A stretch of DNA of 64,000 nt from Sphaerisporangium melleum (lineage in GTDB: Bacteria; Actinomycetota; Actinomycetes; Streptosporangiales; Streptosporangiaceae). The notes under the pieces were generated by a model. It did not search any database, was not told the DNA's origin, and saw nothing but the letters and a program-made list of their open reading frames with translations. Positions within the stretch are counted from its first letter, which is position 1. Each line of letters starts with the position of its first letter. Positions 9,470-19,209 of this stretch are shown here, one piece after another. The position numbers and the translations under genes are program-made. The stretch spans positions 43,826 through 107,825 of the forward strand of contig NZ_BMNT01000009.1 of NCBI RefSeq assembly GCF_014646695.1, read 5' to 3'.

Positions 9470-10321
9470 TCAGCGGGCCTGGTGCTCGGCGGCCTCCACG
9501 ACGTTGGTGAGGAGCATCGCTCGGGTCATCGGGCCGACGCCGCCGGGGTTGGGCGCCACGAAGCCGGCCACCTCGCGGACGTCCGCCGCGACGTCCCCGG
9601 CGAGCTTGCCGTCCACCCGGGAGACGCCGACGTCCAGCACGGCCGCGCCGGGCTTGACCATGTCACCGGTGATCAGGCCGGGCACGCCCGCGGCGGCCAC
9701 GACGATGTCGGCCTCCCGCACCCGCGCCGCGAGGTTCTGGGTGCCGGTGTGGCACAGCGTCACGGTGGCGTTCTCGGTGCGGCGGGTCAGCAGCAGGCCG
9801 AGCGGACGGCCCACGGTGATGCCACGGCCGATGATCGTGACATCGGCCCCCTTGATCGGCACGCCGTACTCCTGCAGCAGCACCACGATGCCGCGCGGCG
9901 TGCAGGGCAGCGGGGCGTCCACCATGTGGACGAGCCGGCCGAGGTTGACCGGGTGCAGGCCGTCGGCGTCCTTGGCAGGGTCCATGCGCTCGATCAGCGC
10001 CTGGGCGTCCAGGTGGCGGGGCAGCGGGAGCTGCACGATGTAGCCGGTGCAGGCGGGGTCGGCGTTCAGCTCGTCGATCGCCGCCTCCACCTCGGCCTGG
10101 GTGGCCGTCTCGGGGAGGTCGCGGCGGATCGAGGCGATGCCGACCTCGGCGCAGTCGCGGTGCTTGCCCGCGACGTAGATCTGGCTGCCCGGATCGTCGC
10201 CGACCAGGATCGTGCCCAGGCCGGGGGTGACCCCCTGGGCCGCCAGCCGGGTCACCCGTTCCTTCAGGTCGGCCTTGATCTTCGCCGCCGTCGCTTTGCC
10301 GTCGAGAATCTGCGCGCTCAC
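9470..10321 (-). CDS. folD: Methylenetetrahydrofolate dehydrogenase / cyclohydrolase
   Basis: This 283-residue bifunctional enzyme interconverts 5,10-methylene-THF, methenyl-THF and N10-formyl-THF, the formyl donor for PurN and PurH, which are encoded 1-3 kb away on the same strand. Family motifs seen are the substrate-binding YVAGKHRDC with the catalytic Lys, [16 protein letters not shown], the NADP loop GRGITVGRP and the C-terminal [11 protein letters not shown]. The loop has Gly where many bacteria have Ser (GRS). The GTG at 10321 gives the usual family length; GGAGG lies 10 bases upstream, and a further in-frame GTG at 10339 is less likely. Confidence 0.95.
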   Translation of the reverse strand: MSAQILDGKATAAKIKADLKERVTRLAAQGVTPGLGTILVGDDPGSQIYVAGKHRDCAEVGIASIRRDLPETATQAEVEAAIDELNADPACTGYIVQLPLPRHLDAQALIERMDPAKDADGLHPVNLGRLVHMVDAPLPCTPRGIVVLLQEYGVPIKGADVTIIGRGITVGRPLGLLLTRRTENATVTLCHTGTQNLAARVREADIVVAAAGVPGLITGDMVKPGAAVLDVGVSRVDGKLAGDVAADVREVAGFVAPNPGGVGPMTRAMLLTNVVEAAEHQAR

Positions 10322-10350
10322 AACTCGCCATCCTCCCACGCCACCCCGCC

Positions 10351-10390
10351 GGGCAGGGCAATGAGGGTGCCGCGCGTCCCTGCCCTGCCC
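10351..10390 (-). terminator. Hairpin between the DUF899 gene and folD
   Basis: GGGCAGGGCA and TGCCCTGCCC pair perfectly (10 bp) around a 20-base loop just past the DUF899 stop codon. It suggests that folD has its own promoter in the short space that follows, or is read through at reduced level. Confidence 0.45.
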
Positions 10391-10399
10391 CGGTGAACG

Positions 10400-11134
10400 T
10401 CAGTGGCAGCAGGCGCCCGCGCCGGTGTCGCCGTAGCGGTCGTGGTGCGGGAACTGGCTGACGTGCCGCTGCCGGCCGAGCGGGGTGAAGTCGAGGTAGT
10501 TGTAGGTGCCGAGCAGGACCTCCGGGCCGCGGCCGTAGGTCGAGTACGTGTGGAAGACCCGGTCGCCGTCCCGCAGGAACACGCTCAGGCCGTGCCCGTC
10601 CTGCCCGTTCTGCGCGAAGAAGTGCAGGCCCTTGGCCTCCAGGGTCGCCTTGTCCATGTAGTTGTACTCGACCGGGGCGACGGCCTCGTCGTTGCTGGCG
10701 TGGAAGTCGTAGTTGAAGTCACCGCCATCGGAGGAGTACCACGGCACCTGCCAGCCCATGCGGCGCCGGAACCGCTCGATGGAGGGAAGCGGCGCCCGGG
10801 ACACCAGTGCCAGGGTGGTCTCGGAGTCGTTCAGGTGGCGCAGGTCGCCGACGTGGTCCACCAGGAACGAGCAGCTCGTGCAGCCCTCGTCGGACTCGCG
10901 CACCCACATGAAGTGGTAGACGATCAGCTGGCGCCGTCCCTCGAACAGATCGGCCAGGCCGGCCTCGCCGCCCGGGCCGTGGAAGACGTACGGCTTGGTG
11001 ATCTCGACCATGGGTAACGCGCGGCGCTCGGCGCTCAGCGCGTCCCGGGCCCGGGTGAGCTCCTTCTCCTTGTCCAGCAGCTCTGTGCGAGCCTTCAGCC
11101 ACTCCTCGCGCGACACGATCGCGGGTGTCTCCAC
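10400..11134 (-). CDS. DUF899 family thioredoxin-fold protein
   Basis: A 244-residue soluble protein. The features of the DUF899 family are present: an N-terminal helical part (SREEWLKARTELLDKEKELT), PYVFHGPGG, the Cys pair in DEGCTSCSFLVDHVGDL in a thioredoxin-like position, and the C-terminal TYNYLDFTPLGR. It ends in GAGACCH, a Cys-Cys-His tail. Its biochemical role is not established; a redox function is inferred from the fold and the paired Cys. The GTG at 11134 has GGGAGG four bases upstream; the longer frame before it is Arg/Pro-rich. It lies between purH and folD on the same strand, but hairpins on both sides suggest a separate transcript. Confidence 0.85.
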   Translation of the reverse strand: METPAIVSREEWLKARTELLDKEKELTRARDALSAERRALPMVEITKPYVFHGPGGEAGLADLFEGRRQLIVYHFMWVRESDEGCTSCSFLVDHVGDLRHLNDSETTLALVSRAPLPSIERFRRRMGWQVPWYSSDGGDFNYDFHASNDEAVAPVEYNYMDKATLEAKGLHFFAQNGQDGHGLSVFLRDGDRVFHTYSTYGRGPEVLLGTYNYLDFTPLGRQRHVSQFPHHDRYGDTGAGACCH

Positions 11135-11307
11135 GGGTCCTCCCTGAGATGCGACGACTGCCCTTGCCCAGCGCCGCCGCGCTCCCGTGCCACCTCGCGG
11201 GGCGCGGTACGGGCGGGGGCCCGGCGTCGCCGGACCCGTGTCCACGGTAGACCGGGCGTGCCCGGCGGTCGCCCCGATAGGGGTGCGTCAGGGGTGGTGG
11301 TGTGGTC

Positions 11308-11333
11308 GCGGCCCGGCGCGCTCGCCGGGCCGC
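11308..11333 (-). terminator. Hairpin terminator after purH
   Basis: GCGGCCCGGCG and CGCCGGGCCGC form a perfect 11-bp stem with a CGCT loop, 19 bases beyond the purH stop codon. Confidence 0.7.
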
Positions 11334-11352
11334 CCCACGCGATCAGTGGCGA

Positions 11353-12900
11353 TCAGTGGAAGAAGTGCCGGGTGCCGGTGAAGTACAGCGAGATGCCGGC
11401 CTTGGCGGCGGCCTCGATGACCTCCTCGTCCCGGACGGAGCCTCCGGGCTCGACCACGGCCTTCACCCCGGCGTCGATGAGCACCTGGAGCCCGTCGGCG
11501 AACGGGAAGAACGCGTCGGAGGCCGCCACCGACCCCTCGGCGCGGTCACCGGCCCGCGACACCGCCAGGCGCGCGGAGTCGACCCGGTTGACCTGCCCCA
11601 TGCCGACGCCGACGGTCGCGCCGTCCGCGGCGAGCAGGATGGCGTTGGACTTGACCGAACGGCAGGCCTTCCAGGCGAACGCCAGGTCGGCGAGCACCTC
11701 GGGCGAGGCCGCCGGGCCGGTCTTCAGCTCCCAGGTGGCGGGGTCGTCGCCGGGGGCGTCCACCCGGTCGACGGTCTGCACGAGCAGGCCGCCGTCGATG
11801 CGGCGGAACTCGGCAGGGTTCGCCGGCCCGGCCGGGCAGCGCAGCAGCCGGAGGTTCTTCTTCCTGGTCAGCACGGCCAGCGCGGCGTCGCTGAACGACG
11901 GCGCGACCACGACCTCGGTGAAGATCGGCGCGATCTGCTCGGCGAGCTCCTCGGTCACCTCGCCGTTCACCGCGATCACCCCGCCGTACGCCGACACCGG
12001 GTCGCAGGCGTGCGCCTTGCGGTGCGCCTCGGCCACGTCGGCGCCGACGGCGAGGCCGCACGGGTTGGCGTGCTTGATGATCGCCACGGCCGGCTCGGCG
12101 AAGTCCCAGGCGGCACGCCAGGCGGCGTCGGCGTCCACGTAGTTGTTGTACGACATCTCCTTGCCGTGCAACTGCTCGGCGTTCGCCAGGCCGTCGTGCC
12201 CGCCGGAGTAGAGCGCGGCCCCCTGGTGGGGGTTCTCGCCGTACCTCAGCACGGCCCGGCGCTGCCAGGCCGCGCCCATGAAGGACGGCCAGGCGGTGTC
12301 CTCCTCGGGGGCGTAGGCACTGGCGAACCACGAGGCCACCGCTGTGTCGTACGCCGCGGTGTGCGCGTAGGCCACGGCGGCGAGGCGGCGGCGCTCGGGC
12401 TCGGTGAAGCCGCCCTCCTCGATGGCGCGCAGCACGTCGCCGTAACGCCGCGGGTCGGTGACCACCGACACCGTGCCGTGGTTCTTGGCCGCCCCGCGGA
12501 TCATCGCCGGGCCGCCGATGTCGATCTGCTCCACGCACTCCTCCGGCGAGGCGCCCGAGGCGACCGTCTGCTGGAAGGGGTACAGGTTGACCACGACGAG
12601 CTGGAACGGCTCGATCTCCAGCTCTTCGAGCTGCTTGACGTGGGAGGGGTTGGCGCCGTCGGCCAGCAGGCCGGCGTGCACCCGCGGGTGCAGGGTCTTG
12701 ACCCGGCCGCCCAGGCACTCGGGGAAGCCGGTCAGCGACTCCACCGGAGTGACCGGCACGCCGAACGAGGCGATCTTCGAGGCGGTGCCCCCCGTGGACA
12801 CGATCTCGACGCCCGCGGCGTCCAGCGCCCGGGCCAGCTCCTCCAGCCCGGACTTGTCATAAACCGTGATCAGCGCGCGCCGGATGGCGATGCGGGTCAC
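11353..12900 (-). CDS. purH: Bifunctional AICAR transformylase / IMP cyclohydrolase
   Basis: The 515-residue enzyme carries out the last two steps of IMP synthesis: formylation of AICAR with N10-formyl-THF, then ring closure. The N-terminal cyclohydrolase domain shows [24 protein letters not shown] and [16 protein letters not shown]; the C-terminal transformylase domain has [13 protein letters not shown] and the catalytic [11 protein letters not shown]. The GTG at 12900 is preceded by GGGAGG and overlaps the purN stop codon (GTGA), so the two are translationally coupled. The open frame continues far upstream, but that part is the antisense-like shadow of purN and is excluded. Confidence 0.96.
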   Translation of the reverse strand: MTRIAIRRALITVYDKSGLEELARALDAAGVEIVSTGGTASKIASFGVPVTPVESLTGFPECLGGRVKTLHPRVHAGLLADGANPSHVKQLEELEIEPFQLVVVNLYPFQQTVASGASPEECVEQIDIGGPAMIRGAAKNHGTVSVVTDPRRYGDVLRAIEEGGFTEPERRRLAAVAYAHTAAYDTAVASWFASAYAPEEDTAWPSFMGAAWQRRAVLRYGENPHQGAALYSGGHDGLANAEQLHGKEMSYNNYVDADAAWRAAWDFAEPAVAIIKHANPCGLAVGADVAEAHRKAHACDPVSAYGGVIAVNGEVTEELAEQIAPIFTEVVVAPSFSDAALAVLTRKKNLRLLRCPAGPANPAEFRRIDGGLLVQTVDRVDAPGDDPATWELKTGPAASPEVLADLAFAWKACRSVKSNAILLAADGATVGVGMGQVNRVDSARLAVSRAGDRAEGSVAASDAFFPFADGLQVLIDAGVKAVVEPGGSVRDEEVIEAAAKAGISLYFTGTRHFFH

Positions 12901-13577
12901 TTCGTGCTCCTCCCTGTGTCCAGGCGGTCCGGCGTTCCGGCGCCGCCCGGAGGTTGCGACTGGCTCGAACGTTCTGCGGCGCCGAGGCGCACGTGACGGC
13001 CGGTCACCGTCCAGCCCTCCCTGGCCATGCGGCCCACGACCTCCACGAGCAGGCGGCGCTCGACGGTCTTGATGCGCTCGTGCAGCGCGCCCTCGTCGTC
13101 CGCCTCGTACACGGGCACGGCCTCCTGCGCGATCACCGGGCCGGTGTCCACTCCCGCGTCGACCAGATGGACGGTGCAGCCGGTCACCCGGACGCCGTAC
13201 GCGAGGGCGTCGGGGACGGCGTGCGCGCCGGGGAACGCGGGCAGCAGGGCCGGATGGGTGTTCACCACCGTGAACGCGCCGAGCACCTCGGGGCCGAGGA
13301 TCTTCATGAAACCGGCCGAGACCACGAGATCGGGCCGGTGGTCCGCGATGGCCGCGCACAGCGCGTGATCCCACCCGGACCGGGCGGGGTGGTCGCCCAC
13401 TTTGGCGACGAACGTGGGAAGCCCGGCGCGCCGGGCGCGGGCCAGCCCTTCGATGCCGTCGCGATCGGCGCCCACCGCGACGATACGGGCCCCGTATGCG
13501 TCATCAGCGGCGGCGTCCATGAGGGCCTGTAGGTTGGTCCCGGAACCGGAGACGAGGACCACGAGCCGAGCCGACAG
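12897..13577 (-). CDS. purN: Phosphoribosylglycinamide formyltransferase 1 (N10-formyl-THF)
   Basis: A 226-residue enzyme that formylates GAR to FGAR in purine synthesis. The product begins [20 protein letters not shown], the phosphate-binding start of the family, with the folate/catalytic segment [15 protein letters not shown], the catalytic His in [16 protein letters not shown] and the active-site Asp in the same stretch. The best start is a CTG at 13577: AAGGAG lies seven bases upstream, and homologues start at the same place. The next in-frame GTG (13562) would remove the first strand and has no ribosome-binding site. It is first of a purN-purH pair with a 4-base overlap and is divergent from a membrane-protein gene 80 bases away. 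Confidence 0.92.
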   Translation of the reverse strand: MSARLVVLVSGSGTNLQALMDAAADDAYGARIVAVGADRDGIEGLARARRAGLPTFVAKVGDHPARSGWDHALCAAIADHRPDLVVSAGFMKILGPEVLGAFTVVNTHPALLPAFPGAHAVPDALAYGVRVTGCTVHLVDAGVDTGPVIAQEAVPVYEADDEGALHERIKTVERRLLVEVVGRMAREGWTVTGRHVRLGAAERSSQSQPPGGAGTPDRLDTGRSTK

Positions 13578-13657
13578 GGCTGCACTCCTTCGGGGCGACG
13601 TTGACGATACTGCGTCAGCGTATCGGCCCGCCCGCTCCACGACGCAGAGGAGGTCAG

Positions 13658-14065
13658 GTGCAACCACCCGCAACGACATCCGGCGGTGAGATCGGACGCC
13701 GGGCGTTGCTGCTGTCCATCGGCGCGCTGGCGCTCACCTTCCTGGTGCCGGTGCTCGGCCTGGCCCTCGGCGTCTTCGCGGTCGCCGCGTGCGTCCGGGC
13801 GTGGCGGGCACTGTCGGCGCGGCAGCGCTCGATCGCGCTGCCCGTCATCGGCCTGCTGGTCTCGCTCGCGTCGCTGTGCCTGGCCGGCATGGTGCTGTGG
13901 GTGCAGACGTACTTCAGCGGAGAGCTGGGCGGTTACGCCGAGTGCATGAAGGGTGCGGGCACCTCGACCTCACAGCAGGCGTGCGTGGGACAGCTAGAAC
14001 GCGCCATCCAGCACCGCCTCCCCTTCATGCCGGCGGGCAGCGTCAAGATCCCCTTCCCGCCGTGA
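13658..14065 (+). CDS. Small two-helix membrane protein, DUF4190-like
   Basis: A 135-residue protein of unknown function with two strong transmembrane helices (about residues 16-44 and 60-85), a charged cytoplasmic turn with RAWRALSARQRS, and a short extracellular tail with two Cys residues that could pair. The pattern resembles the DUF4190 family of small actinobacterial membrane proteins, but I cannot confirm membership. The GTG at 13658 follows GAGGAGG closely. It is divergent from purN and is followed after 113 bases by the zinc-finger gene on the same strand. Confidence 0.7.
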   Translation: MQPPATTSGGEIGRRALLLSIGALALTFLVPVLGLALGVFAVAACVRAWRALSARQRSIALPVIGLLVSLASLCLAGMVLWVQTYFSGELGGYAECMKGAGTSTSQQACVGQLERAIQHRLPFMPAGSVKIPFPP

Positions 14066-14178
14066 CCCGGCGGGTGCCCGCCGATTTCGGACCTCTCATA
14101 TTGTGAGATGTCACACGCACACCCGGTCCGCGGACCGGGTACGGGGACGTCGGGTCCTCTCGATCATCGAGGAGAACT

Positions 14179-14490
14179 GTGAGCACCTGCGACCATCTCA
14201 GCACCGTCAACGACATCGAGCCCACCCCGCAGGACGGCTGCGAGGAGTGCCTGGCCACCGGCGGACGCTGGGTCCACCTGCGCACCTGCCTGACCTGCGG
14301 CCACGTCGGCTGCTGCGACTCCTCGCCGAGCCGGCACGCCAGCGCGCACTACGGGACCACCGGCCACGCGATCGCCGAGTCGTTCGAGCCCGGCGAAGAC
14401 TGGGCCTGGTGCTACTCCGACGAGGTGCTCTTCGAGCCCTCGCCCAGCGGCAAGGGCGAGCGGGCCCACCCCACGCGCTACCGCCTCTGA
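14179..14490 (+). CDS. UBP-type zinc finger protein
   Basis: A 103-residue protein made of a single ubiquitin-hydrolase-type zinc finger. Conserved Cys/His ligands are visible: CDHL near the start, CEECL, CLTCGHVGCCD, then RHASAHYGTTGHAIAE. In eukaryotes this domain binds the free C-terminus of ubiquitin; actinomycetes carry stand-alone copies whose ligand is unknown. GAGGAGA precedes the GTG. The gene converges on the DUF6350 gene, and a hairpin overlaps both stop codons. Confidence 0.9.
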   Translation: MSTCDHLSTVNDIEPTPQDGCEECLATGGRWVHLRTCLTCGHVGCCDSSPSRHASAHYGTTGHAIAESFEPGEDWAWCYSDEVLFEPSPSGKGERAHPTRYRL

Positions 14491-14510
14491 CCGCCGGCCG
14501 CCGCGGTCAG
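14487..14510. terminator. Hairpin overlapping two convergent stop codons
   Basis: CTGACCGC and GCGGTCAG pair perfectly (8 bp) with an 8-base GC-rich loop. The stem contains the TGA of the zinc-finger gene and touches the end of the DUF6350 gene, so it can act on both transcripts. Confidence 0.5.
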
Positions 14511-16342
14511 TTGTCGCGGTCCCAGGCGTAGGGGTCCACGTAGATGACGTGACCGCCGCGGTCGTCGGACTCGTCCACGATGTCGCGGCGGGGCGGACGC
14601 GGCGCGTCGCGGCCCGGGCGGACGCGACGGGCGCCGGCGGCGGTGTCCTCCGCGTCCTTGGCGGCTTTTGCGCCTGCCGCGCCCTCCGCGCCTTCCGTGC
14701 CCCGCGGGTCCTTCGTGTTCTTGACGTTCTTCGTGTTCTTCGTGTTCTTCGGGGTTGAGACGCCCTTACCGGCCGCGCCCATGCCGCCGGCGCGTCCCCG
14801 CCTGGCGGTGATCCCGCCCTTGCCCGCCTTCGGCGGCGGGCCGAAGGTCTCGACGCCCGCCGACGCGTGCTCGTCGGCCCAGTCGGCCCTGATCACCGGG
14901 ATGGGCTGGGTGTCGTCCTCGGTGGCGTCCATCCAGTGGCCGGGCAGCTCGGCGGCGACCACCGGCGCGGCCAGCTTGGCCTTGCCGGCCGCCTTGACCA
15001 GCGCCTCCCCCGCTCTGCGGACCGGCCGCACCCGCACACGCGCGTCGTGGAACACCAGCCACCAGTTGGTCAGCCCGGCCGAGATCCCGGCCGCGACGCC
15101 GACCTCCAGCGTCACCGACAGTGCGACCTGCCACGCCGAGGGGCCGACGGCCGCCAGCCGGGCGCCGCCCAGCGGACCGCCCGCGAGCGCCGCGAGCAGC
15201 CCCGCCACCAGGCCGGTGGCCAGGCCGCAGGCGAACCCCCACAGCGGCGCCGACTCGAACTGCGGGGTCGGCGAGATGCGCGCCACCAGGACCCCGGCGA
15301 GCGCGCCGGCGATGAACGGGACCGCGAGCACGCCCATGAGCCACGGCGGCGTCGTACCCGAGTCGGGCAGGGCGCCCAGCACCGGCAGGGCGGGCACCGC
15401 GCCGAGCTGCACGCCCGTCGGCGCGACCAGCGTGCCGGCGCCGAGCGCGAACCCGGGGCCGCTGATGTAGGCCATGCCCCAGATGACGAAGTTGAACAGG
15501 TAGAGCACCTCGACCAGCAGCAGGAGCGCCCCGCCGACGAAACCCGGCGCGAGCAGCTCCGACAGCTGCTGGATCTGCCCGAAGTCCGCCACGACCGCGC
15601 CGAGCACCAGCGCGAGCCCCGCCGCCAGCATGATCGACAGCGCGACGGCCGTGCCGGCGACGACCGAGCGGGGCCGCTCGGGCAGCAGGCGCAGCATCGA
15701 GCGCCACGGGCCGATCGTCCGCGCGGTGGCCAGCGAGCCGGCGGCGAAGGCCAGCACCAGGTGGCTGAGCAGCGCCTCGCCGACGAACGGCTGCGTGACC
15801 TCGTTCTGGGCCGCGAGCGCGACCGCCCCGGCCAGCAGGGCGTACGGCGCGGCCAGCGAGATGCCGGCCTGGGCGATCAGGACGAGCTGGGCGCGGCGGC
15901 GGGCCTTGGCCAGGTCCTTGGTGCTGCCCTTCGGCAGCCGGGCCGGCAGCCGCAGCCGCAGGTCGGCGTCCCGCGCCATCCACAGGGCCGCGCGGTACAG
16001 CAGGGCGGCGGGCAGCACGGTCAGGCCGAGCGGCAGCAGCCCGACGCGGCCACCGGGGATGGCGAAGCCCGCGTGGTGGGCGGCCAGCCAGACCCCGCAG
16101 GCGACCCGGAACACCCCCGGAAGCCCCTGGGTGAACGCGCCGCGCGGCGCGGCGATCCACCCGATCAGGGTGAGGGTGGTCAGGACGGCGAGGCCGACGC
16201 CGAGGGTCCAGGCGGCGGCGAGCATCCCGGAGACGGGCAGCGGACGCCGCGCCTCGTCGTCCTCACCGCCGCTCCCCGCGCCGGGGATGCGGCTGAGCAC
16301 GGTGCGGGGGGCCGCCCGGAGCTGGTCGAAAAGGGCCGTCAC
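14507..16342 (-). CDS. DUF6350 family polytopic membrane protein (PerM-like)
   Basis: A 611-residue membrane protein with about 9-10 hydrophobic helices between residues 35 and 440, then a hydrophilic tail. Actinobacterial proteins of this family (DUF6350; mycobacterial PerM is a member by annotation) are linked to cell division and envelope stress, but no enzyme activity is known. The tail contains a short NTK/KN repeat near residue 530 and an acidic C-terminus (VDESDDRGGHVIYVDPYAWD). The GTG at 16342 gives a start close to the first helix. It sits between purN/purH and sucCD on the same strand, a common actinomycete order. Confidence 0.8.
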   Translation of the reverse strand: MTALFDQLRAAPRTVLSRIPGAGSGGEDDEARRPLPVSGMLAAAWTLGVGLAVLTTLTLIGWIAAPRGAFTQGLPGVFRVACGVWLAAHHAGFAIPGGRVGLLPLGLTVLPAALLYRAALWMARDADLRLRLPARLPKGSTKDLAKARRRAQLVLIAQAGISLAAPYALLAGAVALAAQNEVTQPFVGEALLSHLVLAFAAGSLATARTIGPWRSMLRLLPERPRSVVAGTAVALSIMLAAGLALVLGAVVADFGQIQQLSELLAPGFVGGALLLLVEVLYLFNFVIWGMAYISGPGFALGAGTLVAPTGVQLGAVPALPVLGALPDSGTTPPWLMGVLAVPFIAGALAGVLVARISPTPQFESAPLWGFACGLATGLVAGLLAALAGGPLGGARLAAVGPSAWQVALSVTLEVGVAAGISAGLTNWWLVFHDARVRVRPVRRAGEALVKAAGKAKLAAPVVAAELPGHWMDATEDDTQPIPVIRADWADEHASAGVETFGPPPKAGKGGITARRGRAGGMGAAGKGVSTPKNTKNTKNVKNTKDPRGTEGAEGAAGAKAAKDAEDTAAGARRVRPGRDAPRPPRRDIVDESDDRGGHVIYVDPYAWDRDN

Positions 16343-16806
16343 AGTATTCGATGTTCTCAGCAGTTCCGCCCGCCACGTGCCTACCGCCCCCGCGTGTCGC
16401 CCCCTTTGTCCACGCCCCGCCCGCCGAACCGCGCCCTACTTCCCATCCGTCCCGCACTTCCACGGACTCACCAGCCAGCGAGCCCTCGACACAACGCACA
16501 CTCACCACCCGGCCAGCACCCGCACAGGCCCATCCGTTCGTCCCCCCTCACGGCACCTCGCCATCCGCCGCCGACGTTCCCGGGCCGGACCTTCGCAGCC
16601 GATCGCCGTGGGCCGTACACCGAGAGGCGCGGAGATCGACCGAACCGGCACCGGCACCGAGGAGGCAGGGGTCACTCACCTGCTCCGCGCGTTTTCGACG
16701 GTCGGTGGACGGGCTGACCGAGGACGACGGGGCCCGGGGCGACGCGGGCGGACATGACGAACGCCCGGCCGGTGGGCCGGGCGTTCGCTGGTGCGTGGTG
16801 TCGCGG
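16343..16806. other. Intergenic region between sucD and the DUF6350 gene
   Basis: It contains the sucD terminator near its right end. The left part, just before the DUF6350 gene, is unusually C-rich on the plus strand (many short CCGCCC / CCACGC runs), and open frames in it are low-complexity and lack ribosome-binding sites. I see no gene. Confidence 0.5.
16758..16787 (-). terminator. Terminator of the sucC-sucD operon
   Basis: CGAACGCCCGGCC and GGCCGGGCGTTCG make a perfect 13-bp stem with a GGTG loop, 20 bases past the sucD stop codon. It is one of the strongest hairpins in the window. Confidence 0.8.
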
Positions 16807-17700
16807 TCAGGCGGTGCGGGAGCGCATGACCTCGCGCATGAGGCGGGCGGTCTCGCTGGGGGTCTTGCCGACCCGCACGCCGACCTTCTCCAGCGCTTCC
16901 TTCTTGGCCTGCGCGGTGCCGGCGGAGCCGCTGACGATGGCGCCGGCGTGGCCCATGGTCTTGCCCTCGGGGGCGGTGAACCCGGCCACGTACGCCACCA
17001 CCGGCTTGGTCACGTGCTGCTCGATGTAGGCCGCGGCGCGCTCCTCTGCGTCCCCGCCGATCTCGCCGATCATCACGATCGCCTCGGTCTCGGGGTCGGC
17101 CTGGAAGGCCTCCAGCGCGTCGATGTGCGTCGTGCCGATCACCGGGTCGCCGCCGATGCCCACCGCCGTGGAGAAGCCGATGTCCCGCAGCTCGTACATG
17201 AGCTGGTAGGTCAGCGTGCCCGACTTGCTCACCAGGCCGATGCGGCCCTTGGAGGTGATGTCGGCCGGGATGATGCCGGCGTTGGACGCGCCGGGCGAGG
17301 CGATGCCGGGGCAGTTCGGCCCGATGATGCGGGTCTTGGCGCCCTTGGCGATGGCGTACGCCCAGAACTCGGTGGAGTCGTGGACCGGGACGCCCTCGGT
17401 GATCACGACGGCGAGCGGGATCTCGGCGTCGATGGCCTCCTTGACGGCCGCCTTGGTGCCGGCCGGCGGCACGAAGATGACGGTCACGTCGGCGCCGGTG
17501 GCGGCCATGGCCTCGGCGACGGTCGCGAAGACCGGCAGCTCGACGCCGTCGAAGTCGACCTTGGTGCCCGCCTTGCGCGGGTTGGTGCCGCCGACGACCT
17601 TGGCACCCGCCTTGAGCATCCGGCGGGTGTGCTTCGACCCCTCGGAGCCCGTGATGCCCTGAACGATGATCTTGCTGTTCTCGGTCAGCCAGATAGCCAT
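16807..17700 (-). CDS. sucD: Succinyl-CoA synthetase, alpha subunit
   Basis: The 297-residue alpha subunit of the TCA-cycle enzyme that couples succinyl-CoA cleavage to ADP or GDP phosphorylation. The CoA-binding Rossmann domain is N-terminal ([19 protein letters not shown]), CoA contacts occur in GGTNPRKAG, and IIGPNCPGI is followed by the ligase domain carrying the phosphorylated His in GHAGAIVSG. The ATG overlaps the sucC stop codon (TAATG), so the subunits are translationally coupled. Confidence 0.97.
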   Translation of the reverse strand: MAIWLTENSKIIVQGITGSEGSKHTRRMLKAGAKVVGGTNPRKAGTKVDFDGVELPVFATVAEAMAATGADVTVIFVPPAGTKAAVKEAIDAEIPLAVVITEGVPVHDSTEFWAYAIAKGAKTRIIGPNCPGIASPGASNAGIIPADITSKGRIGLVSKSGTLTYQLMYELRDIGFSTAVGIGGDPVIGTTHIDALEAFQADPETEAIVMIGEIGGDAEERAAAYIEQHVTKPVVAYVAGFTAPEGKTMGHAGAIVSGSAGTAQAKKEALEKVGVRVGKTPSETARLMREVMRSRTA

Positions 17701-18878
17701 TACGCACCTACCGCAGCGAGCTCGGCGGCGCGCTTGGCCGCTTCGTCCATCGTGTCAACGAGTTCGACGCGGGGCAGCCCGGCGTCGGAGAGGATCTGCC
17801 GCCCGAGGGTGGCGTTGTTGCCGTCCAGGCGGACGACCAGCGGGTGGGTGACCGCCTCACCGCGGTCGGAGAGCAGCTTGAACGCCGAGACGATGCCGTT
17901 GGCCACGGCGTCGCAGGCGGTGATGCCACCGAAGACGTTGACGAACACCGACTTCACGCTCGGGTCGGACAGCACGATCTCCAGGCCGTTGGCCATCACC
18001 TCGGCCGAGGCGCCGCCGCCGATGTCCAGGAAGTTCGCCGGACGCTGCCCGCCGAACTCCTCACCGGCGTAGGCGACGACGTCCAGGGTCGACATGACCA
18101 GGCCCGCGCCGTTGCCGATGATGCCGACCGAGCCGTCGAGCTTGACGTAGTTGAGGTCCTTCTCCTTGGCCCGGGCCTCCAGCGGGTCCTCGGCGGCCTT
18201 GTCGGCGTAGGACTCGTGCTCGGGCTGGCGGAAGGTGGCGTTGTCGTCCAGCGTGACCTTGCCGTCGAGCGCCTTGACCTGGCCGTCGGCGGTCAGGATC
18301 ATCGGGTTGACCTCGACCAGCGTGGCGTCCTCGTCGACGAACACGGCCCACAGCTTCTCGATGATGTCGGCGGCGCCGTCCAGCGCGGCCTCGGGCAGCC
18401 CACCGGCCTGGGCGATCTCGCGGCCCCGCGCGCGGTCGACGCCGGTCAGCGGGGAGACCGGGATCTGCGCGACCTTCTCCGGCGCGGTGTGGGCGACCTC
18501 CTCGATCTCCATGCCGCCCGCGGCGGAGCAGATGGCGAGGAAGGTGCGGTTGGCGCGGTCGAGCAGGAAGGAGAAGTAGTACTCCTCGGCGATCGCGCTG
18601 GCCTCTTCGACCAGCACCTTGTGGACCGTGTGGCCCTTGATGTCCATGCCGAGGATCTCGGTGGCCTTCTGCTGGGCGTCGGCGGCGTCGGCCGCGAGCT
18701 TCACGCCGCCCGCCTTGCCGCGGCCCCCGGTCTTGACCTGGGCCTTGACCACCACACGGCCGGTCAGCTCAGCGGCTGCCGCGCGTGCCTCCTCCACGGT
18801 GTGCGCGACGATGCCACGCGGCACCGGGATGCCATACTCCGCGAAGAGCTCCTTCGCCTGATGTTCGAACAGGTCCAC
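17700..18878 (-). CDS. sucC: Succinyl-CoA synthetase (ADP-forming), beta subunit
   Basis: The 392-residue beta subunit, with an N-terminal ATP-grasp domain and a C-terminal ligase domain. It opens with [20 protein letters not shown], has the nucleotide-binding [20 protein letters not shown], the metal-binding [13 protein letters not shown], and the C-terminal NIFGG-equivalent [13 protein letters not shown]. The GTG at 18878 starts exactly at the conserved MDLFEHQ. It is first gene of the sucC-sucD operon and pairs with SucD to form the active enzyme. Confidence 0.97.
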   Translation of the reverse strand: MDLFEHQAKELFAEYGIPVPRGIVAHTVEEARAAAAELTGRVVVKAQVKTGGRGKAGGVKLAADAADAQQKATEILGMDIKGHTVHKVLVEEASAIAEEYYFSFLLDRANRTFLAICSAAGGMEIEEVAHTAPEKVAQIPVSPLTGVDRARGREIAQAGGLPEAALDGAADIIEKLWAVFVDEDATLVEVNPMILTADGQVKALDGKVTLDDNATFRQPEHESYADKAAEDPLEARAKEKDLNYVKLDGSVGIIGNGAGLVMSTLDVVAYAGEEFGGQRPANFLDIGGGASAEVMANGLEIVLSDPSVKSVFVNVFGGITACDAVANGIVSAFKLLSDRGEAVTHPLVVRLDGNNATLGRQILSDAGLPRVELVDTMDEAAKRAAELAAVGA

Positions 18879-19209
18879 GAGGGTCCGTCCTTGCTTGTCC
18901 GGCTGTCTTCTTCTTCTCTACGTTGAGGAGCCAGACCTTTCGGGGCACCCACGATCCGCCGGAAGCCTGGCCAATGAAGCCTAGCCGCCGCCGGCACCCG
19001 GAGCGCTCGCCGGGGGGCCATTCCCATCGGCCTTCCGGTCATGAGATGCCGCACTTCGCCCCAAGGTTGAGCCGAATTCCCTGCTGTCCCGTGCGGCACC
19101 GCCTACCGGCGATCTCCGATATGTCGTGACTTCACCGTGATCTTGACTCACGAGAATGCCCGAACCCCTCGACGACGGGGCGAGGGAAACAACGGGAGAA
19201 ACCACCCAG
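18879..19209. other. Divergent promoter region of sucC and a secreted-protein gene
   Basis: It holds the 5' regions of both outward-read genes. A TTGACT hexamer near 19144 could be a -35 element for the plus-strand gene but lacks a convincing -10 partner. No other structure or gene is visible. Confidence 0.4.
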
